Origin: Christensenella sp.
Lineage (GTDB): Bacteria > Bacillota > Clostridia > Christensenellales > CAG-917
DNA: 64,000 nt
Assembly: GCA_022009775.1 (NCBI GenBank)
Contig: CP091723.1
Span: 1,364,001-1,428,000, forward strand
Reading direction: 5' to 3'
Below the pieces are notes generated by a model. The model worked only from the letters and a program-made list of their open reading frames with translations. It did no database searches and was not told the origin of the DNA. Position numbers and translations under genes: made by a program. Shown here one piece after another: positions 20,144 through 27,190 of this stretch. Every line of letters begins with the position of its first letter. The first letter of the stretch is position 1.

Positions 20144-20746
20144 TTATTCTTCAAAAAGAGATACAATCGTGTCTTCGACGATTTTGCGCATTGCGGCGTA
20201 GTCGATATAGGTGTGGTGGTCGTACACGAACTCGTGAGAGAAGGATTGCACGATGTCCATTGCAAAGTGAATACGCTCCGTGAGATTGCTTTTGGCGACG
20301 CCGAGAGATTTGAATTTGTCTGAAATTGCGAGAGTTATTTCGTCTTCGAGCGCAATAAACTTGTTGCTCACCGCTTCGTCGCTGTGAGACATAGAATGCA
20401 ACGCTTCGTGAATGTTGGCGTTGGATTTGTGAATCTCGATTGCGCCGTCGAGAACGTGAGCCGCTATCGAACGGAAATCGACGGGGGCAGAGAGTGAGTC
20501 TATATAATCTAGAACGGGAGCAAACGCAGTGTTGACGTATATTTCCAGAACATCGAGAAGAATGTCGCGCTTGTCCTTAAAGTACCCGTAAACGATACCC
20601 GTTGACACGCCGGCCTTTTTTGCGATTTGCGCGGTGTTGGTGTTGTAATACCCGACTTGAGAAAACAATTCGTAGCCTGCTTGCACGATTTTGTTTTTCT
20701 TTTCGATTGAACGCTCTTGTTTTGGCTCTCTGACTTCTTGCGCCAT
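20144..20746 (-). CDS. TetR/AcrR family transcriptional regulator
   Basis: 200 residues. The N-terminal DNA-binding domain is typical (KNKIVQAGYELFSQVGYYNTNTAQIAKKAGVSTGIVYGYFKDKRDIL); the C-terminal ligand domain is divergent. It is transcribed divergently from feoA, and the first palindrome upstream of feo (20859-20880) lies 20 bases upstream of its -35 box. It is therefore one candidate for the protein that binds these palindromes, but the copy at 39612 near a CopZ-like gene could equally reflect a metal regulator encoded elsewhere. Confidence 0.9.
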   Translation of the reverse strand: MAQEVREPKQERSIEKKNKIVQAGYELFSQVGYYNTNTAQIAKKAGVSTGIVYGYFKDKRDILLDVLEIYVNTAFAPVLDYIDSLSAPVDFRSIAAHVLDGAIEIHKSNANIHEALHSMSHSDEAVSNKFIALEDEITLAISDKFKSLGVAKSNLTERIHFAMDIVQSFSHEFVYDHHTYIDYAAMRKIVEDTIVSLFEE

Positions 20747-20809
20747 AATTTTCCTTGTGCGCGTGCGCGTCTGTATTTGTTGTAATGCGTGCGCGATTTA
20801 ACGATGAAT

Positions 20810-20838
20810 ATTATACAATAAAGTCCGAAATAAATCAA
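20810..20838 (-). promoter_or_regulatory. Promoter for tetR-DUF2461
   Basis: On the minus strand: TTGATT (20833-20838), 17 bases, TATAAT (20810-20815). Confidence 0.65.
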
Positions 20839-20858
20839 CTTAAACCGACCTTTTTTGA

Positions 20859-20880
20859 AATGTGAAAATTTTTTCATATT
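20859..20880. promoter_or_regulatory. Palindromic operator, upstream copy at feo
   Basis: AATGTGAA-N6-TTCATATT, one mismatch from the consensus AATATGAA-N6-TTCATATT shared with 20933-20956 and 39612-39633. It lies upstream of the feo -35 box. Confidence 0.6.
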
Positions 20881-20895
20881 ATTTTTTCAAAACGA

Positions 20896-20924
20896 TTGAC
20901 ATCTATTTTCGATAGTTGTAATAT
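20896..20924 (+). promoter_or_regulatory. Promoter for the feo operon
   Basis: TTGACA (20896-20901), 17 bases, TAATAT (20919-20924). It sits between two palindromic operators. Confidence 0.8.
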
Positions 20925-20932
20925 CTTAATGT

Positions 20933-20956
20933 GAATATGAAGTATGTTTCATATTC
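20933..20956. promoter_or_regulatory. Palindromic operator, downstream copy at feo
   Basis: Perfect inverted repeat GAATATGAA-GTATGT-TTCATATTC, 8 bases after the -10 box, where a bound repressor would block initiation. The spacer GTATGT resembles AAATGT in the copy before the CopZ-like gene. Confidence 0.75.
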
Positions 20957-20996
20957 GCAATGAGAGAATGCATAAGATGCAAGGAGAGAGAAGAAT

Positions 20997-21209
20997 ATGC
21001 CGCTTGTAATGGCTCCCACAGGGAAAGATTTGAGAATCGTCAGAATTTTGACGGACGACAAGACCAAGAAACATTTGGAAAGTTTGGGTATTACGATTGA
21101 TTCTACAATCAGTCTTATATCAGTCAGCGGCGGAAGCGTTATCTGTCTTATAAAAGACGGTAGACTTGCGCTTGACAAAGAAATGGCAACAAAAATATTG
21201 GTAGCATAA
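20997..21209 (+). CDS. feoA: FeoA-like protein 1
   Basis: 70 residues, a single SH3-like FeoA domain (GKDLRIVRILTDDKTKKHLESLGI, then GGSVICLIKDGRLALDKEMATKILV). FeoA proteins associate with and modulate the FeoB ferrous iron transporter. The start is preceded by AAGGAGAG. It is the first gene of feoA-feoA-feoB. Two separate FeoA genes ahead of feoB are common in Clostridia. Confidence 0.9.
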   Translation: MPLVMAPTGKDLRIVRILTDDKTKKHLESLGITIDSTISLISVSGGSVICLIKDGRLALDKEMATKILVA

Positions 21210-21228
21210 ATACAAAAAGGAGAAAACA

Positions 21229-21465
21229 ATGGAAAAACTTTTAAGTGATTTCATTATCGGAGAGCAAGGCGTCATCAAATCCGTCGCAGGCGACGGACGC
21301 ATCAGACGTCGTTTGTTCGATATGGGCGTAACCCCCGGTGCAGAAGTCTATCTCAGAAAAAAAGCACCGCTCGGTGACCCGATTGAAGTGACCATTCGCG
21401 GATACGAATTGTCATTGCGTAAGACCGAAGCGGCAGCCGTAACTATGGAGGTCGAAGACAAATGA
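21229..21465 (+). CDS. feoA: FeoA-like protein 2
   Basis: 78 residues, a second FeoA domain with the typical GDGRIRRRLFDMGVTPGAEVYLRKKAPLGDPIEV core. AAAAGGAG precedes the ATG and the stop overlaps the feoB start (ATGA at 21462-21465), so translation is coupled to FeoB. Its sequence is closer to the canonical FeoA pattern than the first copy. Confidence 0.93.
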   Translation: MEKLLSDFIIGEQGVIKSVAGDGRIRRRLFDMGVTPGAEVYLRKKAPLGDPIEVTIRGYELSLRKTEAAAVTMEVEDK

Positions 21466-24083
21466 AAAGATTTGCATTAGCCGGTAACCCGAACTGCGGT
21501 AAAACGACGTTGTTCAACTCGTTGACGGGTTCAACCGCACACGTCGGCAACTGGCCGGGCGTCACGGTGGATAAGAAAGAAGGCACGTACAAGAAATGTG
21601 CAGAACCTATCTCGATCGTCGACCTTCCCGGTATCTACTCACTCTCCCCGTACACTCCGGAAGAAGTGATTTCGAGAAACTACATTCTCGATGAAAAACC
21701 CGATTGCGTCATCAACATCGTTGACGCGACCAACCTTGAGCGTAACCTTTATCTCACCACTCAAATCATGGAAATCGACGTGCCGATGATCATCGCACTC
21801 AACATGATGGACACGGTTGAGAAGAACGGCGACAAAATCGACGCAAAGAGCCTTGAAGAAAAAATCGGTCTCCCCGTCGTTGAAATCTCCGCACTTCGCG
21901 AAAAAGGTCTTGACGAACTCATGCAAAGAGCGTACGAAGTTTGCCAACAGGGCAGAAAGGGTACGACCGTTCTTGAAGGCACGGCACTTACGCACCTTAT
22001 CAACGATTGCAGAATCGCACTCGAAGGCAGCGGCGTAGAAAACTCTCTCTTCCATGCAGTGAAACTCGTCGAACTCGACGAAATCGAAGTCGGTCAACAT
22101 CCGCAAGCGGCTCAAATGGTCGAAGAATTCAAGAAGACGTTCAAAGACGACGTTTTCGGAACGGACTTCGAAGCAATCGTTGCGGACTCTCGTTACAAAT
22201 ACATCTCCAAGAACTATTCTTCCGTCGTTACGAAGAAAGAAAAGAACGAAAAAGAGAAACTCAGCACTTCCGACAAGGTCGATAAGGTGTTGACGCACAA
22301 GGTTTGGGGTATTCCTATCTTCCTTGTCATCTTGTTCTTGGTGTTCCACCTTACGTTTGCAGAAGACTTCTTGTTCCTTGGCGCAGGCGGCGTGTTCGAC
22401 AAAGAGGCGGCGGCGTACATCCAAAACACGCAAGGCGCGTTTGAGCAAGTTGACGTAACCAAGTCCACTTTTGACGAAACTTTGACCTATTACACAGAAG
22501 ACGGCATCCGCGCCGATCTTACGTTTGCAGAAGACGGCTCTTTGGAAGCAGTCGAAGAAAAAGGTTACGTTTACACCGCAACTCATGAACTCGTTTATCT
22601 CGAAGACATGACCGAAGAAAAAGCGGGAGACACCTACTATGCAGACGAAAAAGGCAAATGGGAAGTCACAGTCGAGAAAAACGACGACGGTGAATATGAA
22701 TCCGCATTCGTAAGCCTTATCGACGAATACTGCTCCGGCGTTACGGCGGCGACCTTCTTCGGATATGAAGAAAGCGTTTACGGCCCGGGCGTCATCCTTG
22801 CAAACTTGCTCAACACGTTCACCGAACTTCTCAGCACATGTGTCAACGAAGGTCTCGTGCTTGCAGGCGCACCCGAATGGTGCATCGGTCTCATCGTAGA
22901 CGGCGTGCTCGGCGGTTTGTTCGCAGTGCTCGGATTCTTGCCGCAAATCCTTTTGCTCTTCCTGTTCTTCTCGATTTTGGAAGACAGCGGTTACATGGCT
23001 CGTGTAGCGTTCATTCTCGACAGAATCTTCAGAAGATTCGGTTTGTCGGGCAGAGCGTTCATGCCGATGATCATGGGCTTCGGTTGCTCCGTTCCTGCGT
23101 TCATCAACACTCGTACTCTTGCGGATGAGAACGAAAGAATCGCAACGATCAGAGTCATTCCGTTCTTCAGTTGCGGCGCAAAATTGCCTATCCTTACTGC
23201 AATCGCAGGCGGTATCGCAACCATGACAGGCATGCCCAACCCGGACGTCATCACTTACTGCATGTACATTCTCGGCGTGCTCGTCGCAATCGCGGCAGTC
23301 ATCTTGATGCGTGCAACGACGATGAAGGGCGAAGTTCCGCCGTTCATTATGGAATTGCCTGCATATCACGTACCGCAACCAAAGAACCTTGCGGCTCACC
23401 TTTGGGACAAGACCAAACACTTCGTCAAGAAAGCGTTCACAATCATCCTTGCTTCCACAATCTTGATTTGGTTCATCAGCCACTTCAGTTGGAACTGGCA
23501 ATATCTTGAAGATGCGCAAATGGACAAGAGTATTCTTGCCGGTATCGGCGGACTCATTCAGCCCTTGTTCACTCCGCTCGGATTCGGTTCTCAACTTAGG
23601 AACTTCGGTTGGGTGTTCGCAGTCGCGGCAATCACCGGTCTTATCGCAAAAGAAAACGTTATCGCAACGTTCGGCACTCTTGCGGCGTGCATCGTCGGCG
23701 GCATGATTGACGTTGAAGTCGATGGTGGTATCGGAGCGGTCAACACAATGATCGCGGCAACCGGAATCGACGTCCCTGGTTTGATTGCATTCATCGCATT
23801 CAACATGCTCACCATTCCGTGCTTCGCAGCAGTTGCAACCGCAAAGGCAGAACTCCCGAGCAAGAAGTCTTATCGCATGACGTTGCTCTTCTGGGTCGGC
23901 ACAAGTTACATCGTGTCAATGATGATTTATCTCATCGGTGCATGGTGGTGGACGGTGTTCATCTTCGCAGCAATCTGGGCAGCAGTCATCACGCTCATCG
24001 TGCTCGACAACAAAGGCAAGATCAACGTGAAGAAATTCTTCCAGGATCTCGGAAGCAAACTCAAAATCAAAAAGAACGCGTAA
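21462..24083 (+). CDS. feoB: Ferrous iron transporter FeoB with enlarged loop
   Basis: 873 residues; it imports Fe2+ across the membrane. N-terminal G domain: G1 GNPNCGKT (8-15), G3 DLPG (54-57), G4 NMMD (114-117). The membrane part includes the FLPQI and GFGCSVPA motifs and the second Gate-like half. Compared with the usual ~700-770 residues it has about 120-130 extra residues (roughly 312-440) between the first membrane helix and the next, rich in Asp, Glu, Thr and Tyr (for example EDMTEEKAGDTYYADEKGKW). That loop should be extracytoplasmic. Everything else looks intact. Confidence 0.95.
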   Translation: MKRFALAGNPNCGKTTLFNSLTGSTAHVGNWPGVTVDKKEGTYKKCAEPISIVDLPGIYSLSPYTPEEVISRNYILDEKPDCVINIVDATNLERNLYLTTQIMEIDVPMIIALNMMDTVEKNGDKIDAKSLEEKIGLPVVEISALREKGLDELMQRAYEVCQQGRKGTTVLEGTALTHLINDCRIALEGSGVENSLFHAVKLVELDEIEVGQHPQAAQMVEEFKKTFKDDVFGTDFEAIVADSRYKYISKNYSSVVTKKEKNEKEKLSTSDKVDKVLTHKVWGIPIFLVILFLVFHLTFAEDFLFLGAGGVFDKEAAAYIQNTQGAFEQVDVTKSTFDETLTYYTEDGIRADLTFAEDGSLEAVEEKGYVYTATHELVYLEDMTEEKAGDTYYADEKGKWEVTVEKNDDGEYESAFVSLIDEYCSGVTAATFFGYEESVYGPGVILANLLNTFTELLSTCVNEGLVLAGAPEWCIGLIVDGVLGGLFAVLGFLPQILLLFLFFSILEDSGYMARVAFILDRIFRRFGLSGRAFMPMIMGFGCSVPAFINTRTLADENERIATIRVIPFFSCGAKLPILTAIAGGIATMTGMPNPDVITYCMYILGVLVAIAAVILMRATTMKGEVPPFIMELPAYHVPQPKNLAAHLWDKTKHFVKKAFTIILASTILIWFISHFSWNWQYLEDAQMDKSILAGIGGLIQPLFTPLGFGSQLRNFGWVFAVAAITGLIAKENVIATFGTLAACIVGGMIDVEVDGGIGAVNTMIAATGIDVPGLIAFIAFNMLTIPCFAAVATAKAELPSKKSYRMTLLFWVGTSYIVSMMIYLIGAWWWTVFIFAAIWAAVITLIVLDNKGKINVKKFFQDLGSKLKIKKNA

Positions 24084-24123
24084 GAGTCGAAAGACAATAT
24101 AATCTTGCGCAGATTTATAGACT

Positions 24124-24423
24124 ATGAAACCGATTGAAATAATTGTAATCCTAGCGGCAGTTGCCATCGTGGCGGGCGTCATCATAGCGTCAATTGTAAG
24201 AAAACTGAAGGGTAAACCTTCTCTCGGAAGCGATTGCGCAGGATGCTCGCACGCAGGACAGTGCAACGGTAAATGTTGTTCAAATCAAGGCAACGTCGAC
24301 TGGACGGAACTTGTCAAGCAACGCAAAGCGGAACTCGAAGCGCAAAAAGCGCAAGACGGTGTTATGCCCGAAACAAATGCCAACGAGAAAAAGGAAAACC
24401 TTGACGGCGACAACAAGAACTGA
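24124..24423 (+). CDS. FeoB-associated Cys-rich membrane protein
   Basis: 99 residues. One N-terminal membrane helix (about 5-26) is followed by a basic stretch and the Cys cluster CAGCSHAGQCNGKCC, then a hydrophilic tail. This matches the small Cys-rich partner (Pfam FeoB_associated) found after feoB in many Firmicutes. It lies 40 bases after feoB. A role in iron handling at the membrane is inferred from family and position. Confidence 0.88.
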   Translation: MKPIEIIVILAAVAIVAGVIIASIVRKLKGKPSLGSDCAGCSHAGQCNGKCCSNQGNVDWTELVKQRKAELEAQKAQDGVMPETNANEKKENLDGDNKN

Positions 24424-24520
24424 TCCCCCTTTTGTACGAAATGAATAATGATAACCCCTTTTCATTCGTACGATAAATCGAGATACGTTGTAGCGATACG
24501 ACGATCTATATTCTCTCTCA

Positions 24521-24556
24521 AAAGTAAAGGAAGCGCGTTTGTGCTTCCTTTACTTT
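24521..24556. terminator. Terminator of the feo operon
   Basis: Perfect 14-base stem AAAGTAAAGGAAGC / GCTTCCTTTACTTT. Confidence 0.85.
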
Positions 24557-24733
24557 ATCAAAAAGTGCAGACGATATAAAATCGTTTTTCAAACGTTGAT
24601 TTATGGTTTTGATTATGTTAAAAATGCAATATCGCATTATTACAATCAAGGTTTATTTTTTTGACTCGATAGACCTCACGAAGGACGATACTTTTGAAAA
24701 TCGACAACATTTTGACCGAATTGACCGAATGAA

Positions 24734-24762
24734 TTGACAATGAGACTTGGATACGCTAAAAT
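24734..24762 (+). promoter_or_regulatory. Promoter for tRNA-Leu
   Basis: TTGACA (24734-24739), 17 bases, TAAAAT (24757-24762), ending 11 bases before the tRNA. Confidence 0.75.
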
Positions 24763-24773
24763 GGCAAAGGAAT

Positions 24774-24861
24774 GCGGACATGGCGGAATTGGCAGACGCG
24801 CAAGATTCAGGTTCTTGTGAGCATTTGGTTCATGCAGGTTCAAGTCCTGTTGTCCGCACCA
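24774..24861 (+). tRNA. tRNA-Leu (anticodon CAG)
   Basis: 88 bases including encoded CCA. Acceptor stem GCGGACA / TGTCCGC, anticodon stem CAAGA / TCTTG around loop TTCAGGT, giving anticodon CAG (Leu, CTG codons). A long variable arm typical of class II tRNAs (TGAGCATTTGGTTCATG) and T-loop TTCAAGT complete the cloverleaf. Its last 21 bases are repeated exactly at 25038-25058. Confidence 0.95.
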
Positions 24862-24869
24862 CAGCCTAT

Positions 24870-24903
24870 AAAAACGAACCGATTTTTTTTCGGTTCGTTT
24901 TTA
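24870..24903 (+). terminator. Terminator after tRNA-Leu
   Basis: Stem AAAAACGAACCG / CGGTTCGTTTTT around a T-rich loop. Confidence 0.88.
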
Positions 24904-25037
24904 TATTCATTGTTTTGACAAACGGACTTGCGACAATGTTACACATTGTCGGCAAACTCTGTTTGCAGCCTGCATTATGCAGATGACGCGATTGTCGCTT
25001 TGCGAAGCAATCGCTATTACGCTCGTTTCACTCGCTA
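24904..25037. repeat. Hairpin array between tRNA-Leu and its 3' end copy
   Basis: Consecutive short inverted repeats with almost no spacer: CGACAATGT / ACATTGTCG, GCAAAC / GTTTGC, CTGCAT / ATGCAG, GCGATTG / CAATCGC. No open frame of note. A similar array ending in a GCGATTG / CAATCGC hairpin follows tmRNA. Confidence 0.6.
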
Positions 25038-25110
25038 CAAGTCCTGTTGTCCGCACCAAACGAGACCCGGTTGAACCCCAAGTGGTTTGACTGGGACTTT
25101 TTATTTGTAT
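25038..25110 (+). repeat. Duplicate of the tRNA-Leu 3' end plus second terminator
   Basis: Bases 25038-25058 repeat exactly the last 21 bases of the tRNA (24841-24861, T-loop to CCA). They are followed by a different hairpin with several G-T pairs (GACCCGG... / ...CTGGGAC) and a T-run. The layout resembles an attachment-site footprint, but no integrase lies nearby. Confidence 0.7.
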
Positions 25111-25167
25111 GTTTTTCCGTAAAAGGTTACTTTCTTTTGAAAAAGGTGTATGAAAGCATAAAAGCCG

Positions 25168-25196
25168 TTGATTTTTGCGGAAAATTGATATAATAT
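25168..25196 (+). promoter_or_regulatory. Promoter for the TSCPD gene
   Basis: TTGATT (25168-25173), 17 bases, TAATAT (25191-25196). Confidence 0.65.
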
Positions 25197-25222
25197 AGAT
25201 ATGCTCAAAAGGAGAAATAATC

Positions 25223-25481
25223 ATGCATTACGTATATAAAACGCAAGGCACTTGCGCAAGACAGATAGAATTCGACATTGACGGCAACGTCATCACGAAC
25301 GTGAAATTTTTCGGCGGATGCCCTGGGCAATCTCACGGCGATACCCATTTTGGTGGACGGCATGACGGTTGACGAGATCGAGAGCAAGCTCAAAGACGTG
25401 AAGTGCGGATTGAAGAACACGTCCTGCACCGGACAGCTTGCAATCGCAGTGCGCAAAGCGTACGAAGAAGAAAATCGTTAA
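25223..25481 (+). CDS. TSCPD-domain protein, TIGR03905 type (one frameshift)
   Basis: About 85 residues after correcting a one-base gain: G3 at 25325-25327 should be G2, turning CPGQSHGD into CPGNLTAIPILVDGMTVDEI. The corrected protein has the TIGR03905 pattern: YKTQGTCARQIEFDIDGN, FFGGCPGN, then CGLKNTSCTGQLAIAV. This small family resembles the C-terminal TSCPD domain of ribonucleotide reductase and is common in Clostridia; its role is unknown. AAAAGGAG precedes ATG 25223. Confidence 0.85.
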
Positions 25482-25508
25482 ATTTTAATATCGAAAGAAA
25501 TGTAAAAC

Positions 25509-25536
25509 AAAAGCGAACCGTTATGGTTCGCTTTTT
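25509..25536. terminator. Bidirectional terminator between convergent genes
   Basis: Stem AAAAGCGAACC / GGTTCGCTTTTT. Confidence 0.85.
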
Positions 25537-25553
25537 GCTTTGCATGTTTTAGA

Positions 25554-26292
25554 TTAAGCATGCGCCATGATTTCTGCTTTGCTTTTGTCGTATTCTTCTT
25601 GAGTTATTGCGCCTGCATCAAGCAAGTTTTTGATTTTTATCAGTTTGTCGCACATCACGTCAAACGCTTCGTTTTTTCTCTTTTTCCAAGGCAATACGTT
25701 GCTCTTGCTCGGATTTTTGTTCTACTGTTTTGATCGATGAGAATATAAGTTTTGCCGTTTGTCCGACGTCGCTTGTTTTCTCCGACTTATTTTTGCTTTT
25801 GTCGTTTGACTTTTTTCCGAGTTTTCCAAAGATGTTGATTTTGCTGCCAATTCCATTTGTGATGATTTCTTTCATCGATTCAACGGTGTTGATTCCTAAT
25901 GTTTTGTCAATAACGCCGATTGCTTTTCCGACTTTTTCGGTGTTTCTTTCATAAGCGGACTTTCCGGTGATTTGTTTGTTGATTGTGGAAACAAACTCTT
26001 TTGCTTGCTTTTTGTCTTGGATAATTATGGCAAAAACTTCATTCAGCAAGTATAACTCGATTGTTTCGTTGTAGAATTTAACTTGCGGCTGTCCTTCAAA
26101 AACCTTTATTTCCGAAAGAGGGATTCTGCGGCCTTGGTAGTCTGTTTCGCCGTCGTATGTTGAATTGTACGGCATTAAAACGACGTATTTGTTTGTGACA
26201 AGCAGTCTGTACAAACATTTGCTGTTGTCCGCTATGTATGCTTCGCATCTGAAAAGCAGGACTTCATCTTGATCAAAAGTGTAATTGTTCAT
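25554..26292 (-). CDS. PH-like protein with C-terminal SHOCT domain (one frameshift)
   Basis: About 245 residues after correcting one extra base in a run of six (25673-25678, A6 on the coding strand, A5 expected). The uncorrected frame stops at 25660; the corrected one adds NEAFDVMCDKLIKIKNLLDAGAITQEEYDKSKAEI, a typical SHOCT domain. The N-terminal ~110 residues alternate beta strands (YRLLVTNKYVVLMPY, IPLSEIKVFEG) like a PH/GRAM-type domain; the middle is Lys/Ser-rich. No membrane segment. The 5' leader contains a riboswitch-like attenuator (26341-26502). Function unknown. Confidence 0.75.
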
Positions 26293-26340
26293 ATCGGTGT
26301 ACCTCCGTAAAACCCCTTGTAAATTTCGCGAACATTAAAA

Positions 26341-26362
26341 AGTGCGTCTCATCGAGACGCAC
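26341..26362 (-). terminator. Leader terminator upstream of the SHOCT-domain gene
   Basis: Read on the minus strand: GTGCGTCTC-GAT-GAGACGCAC followed by T5. Its 5' arm and loop (TCTCGATG) can pair instead with CATCGAGA encoded just upstream (26375-26382), giving a mutually exclusive antiterminator. Confidence 0.8.
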
Positions 26363-26470
26363 GAAAAACGTTGTTCTCGATGTTGCTACACATTTTTCCC
26401 GAAATCAAGGAAAGAACATACGTTTTTGCCAATTATGTCCTTAATTTCGAGTATTCAAATGTGTAGCAAA
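26363..26470 (-). ncRNA. Riboswitch-like structured leader, class unknown
   Basis: On the minus strand, starting a few bases after the -10 box: a 13-base closing stem (TTGCTACACATTT / AAATGTGTAGCAA, bases 26383-26395 and 26457-26469), then GAAATTAAGG / CCTTGATTTC, then ACATA / TATGT around a loop with GGCAAAAACG. The antiterminator segment CATCGAGA follows directly. The internal-loop sequence CTCGA could pair with TCGAG inside that segment. I do not recognise it as a known riboswitch; it could also be a separate ~130-base small RNA. Confidence 0.6.
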
Positions 26471-26473
26471 TTT

Positions 26474-26502
26474 AGTGTATCACATTTATATCGATTCTTC
26501 AA
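26474..26502 (-). promoter_or_regulatory. Promoter for the structured leader
   Basis: On the minus strand: TTGAAG (26497-26502), 17 bases, TACACT (26474-26479). Confidence 0.65.
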
Positions 26503-26547
26503 TATTAAAAAACAAATTCTTTGAAAATGCGCCTTGCAATCTCACTA

Positions 26548-26576
26548 TTGAAATTGAAAGTTGTGTATGATATAAT
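26548..26576 (+). promoter_or_regulatory. Promoter for mutT
   Basis: TTGAAA (26548-26553), 17 bases, TATAAT (26571-26576). Confidence 0.75.
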
Positions 26577-26609
26577 TTAGGGGAATGTAAAAGGCGGTTT
26601 GAGCGGATT

Positions 26610-26674
26610 GTTGCGGATATGCGCTTTGATAGCGCGAGATTTTGCCACTTGGCAGCCGCAAGATATGCCGCAAC
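26610..26674 (+). ncRNA. Structured 5' leader upstream of mutT (multi-branch RNA candidate)
   Basis: The outer stem GTTGCGGATAT / ATATgCCGCAAC is 11 pairs with one bulged base. It encloses two hairpins, GCGCT-TTGAT-AGCGC and TGCC-ACTT-GGCA, giving a three-way junction. It lies 33 bases after the -10 box and 16 bases before the ribosome binding site AAAGGAG, so it is within the mRNA leader. No match to a riboswitch class I know. Confidence 0.5.
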
Positions 26675-26706
26675 ACAATCGATTGCATTCAAAGGAGTTG
26701 ATTGTT

Positions 26707-27115
26707 ATGATGGACGTCGTCGGTGCGCTCATCTTCAAAGACGGAAAGTTGCTCGTATGTCAAAGGCCGAAGAACAAGGCTCGCGCGCTTTTGTGGGAGT
26801 TTGTGGGCGGAAAGGTCGAAAACGGAGAGACTAGAGAACAGGCTCTAAAAAAGAGAGTGCAAGGAAGAGTTGGACGCTGACGTCGAAGTGGGCGAGTTGT
26901 TCACGCAAGTGACGCACAAATACGCGGACGTTGAAATTTCGCTTTGGATATACCGCTCGACGCTGAAAGCGGGCTCGGCGGTGAAGAGGCTCGAACACAA
27001 CGATTTGAGATGGATTGACGTTGATGATATAGACGGTTACGAGTTTTGTCCTGCAGACGTTGAAATCGTCGAGAAAATCAAACGTCACAAAGACGAATTG
27101 ACAAATGAAAGTTGA
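26707..27115 (+). CDS. MutT/Nudix hydrolase (one frameshift)
   Basis: About 135 residues after correcting A6 at 26847-26852 to A5. This completes the Nudix box as GGKVENGETREQALKRE followed by CKEELDAD, the metal and pyrophosphate binding helix. The N-terminus ALIFKDGKLLVCQRP and WEFVGGKVE are typical of the MutT branch, which hydrolyses 8-oxo-dGTP; related members act on other nucleotides. ATG 26707 has AAAGGAG 9 bases upstream. It is preceded by a structured leader and followed, after 75 bases, by the nucleoside kinase. Confidence 0.9.
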
Positions 27116-27190
27116 AATACACTAAAAGAAGAATACAATAAAGTAAAAATCAAAATCTTATCGGCAACGCAGGTTGCATAAGGGGGTAAC

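Larger units (their letters stand above)
24424..24773. other. Gene-free stretch between feo operon and tRNA-Leu
   Basis: No gene seen. It contains an imperfect hairpin just after the stop (GTACGAAATGAA / TTCATTCGTAC), the operon terminator, an AT-rich stretch and the tRNA promoter. Confidence 0.6.

Noticed and set aside
21639..23594. A 651-codon open frame on the minus strand opposite feoB
   Set aside because: It is a codon-usage shadow: composition is Arg/Cys/His/Asp-rich, there is no family motif, and feoB on the other strand is certain.
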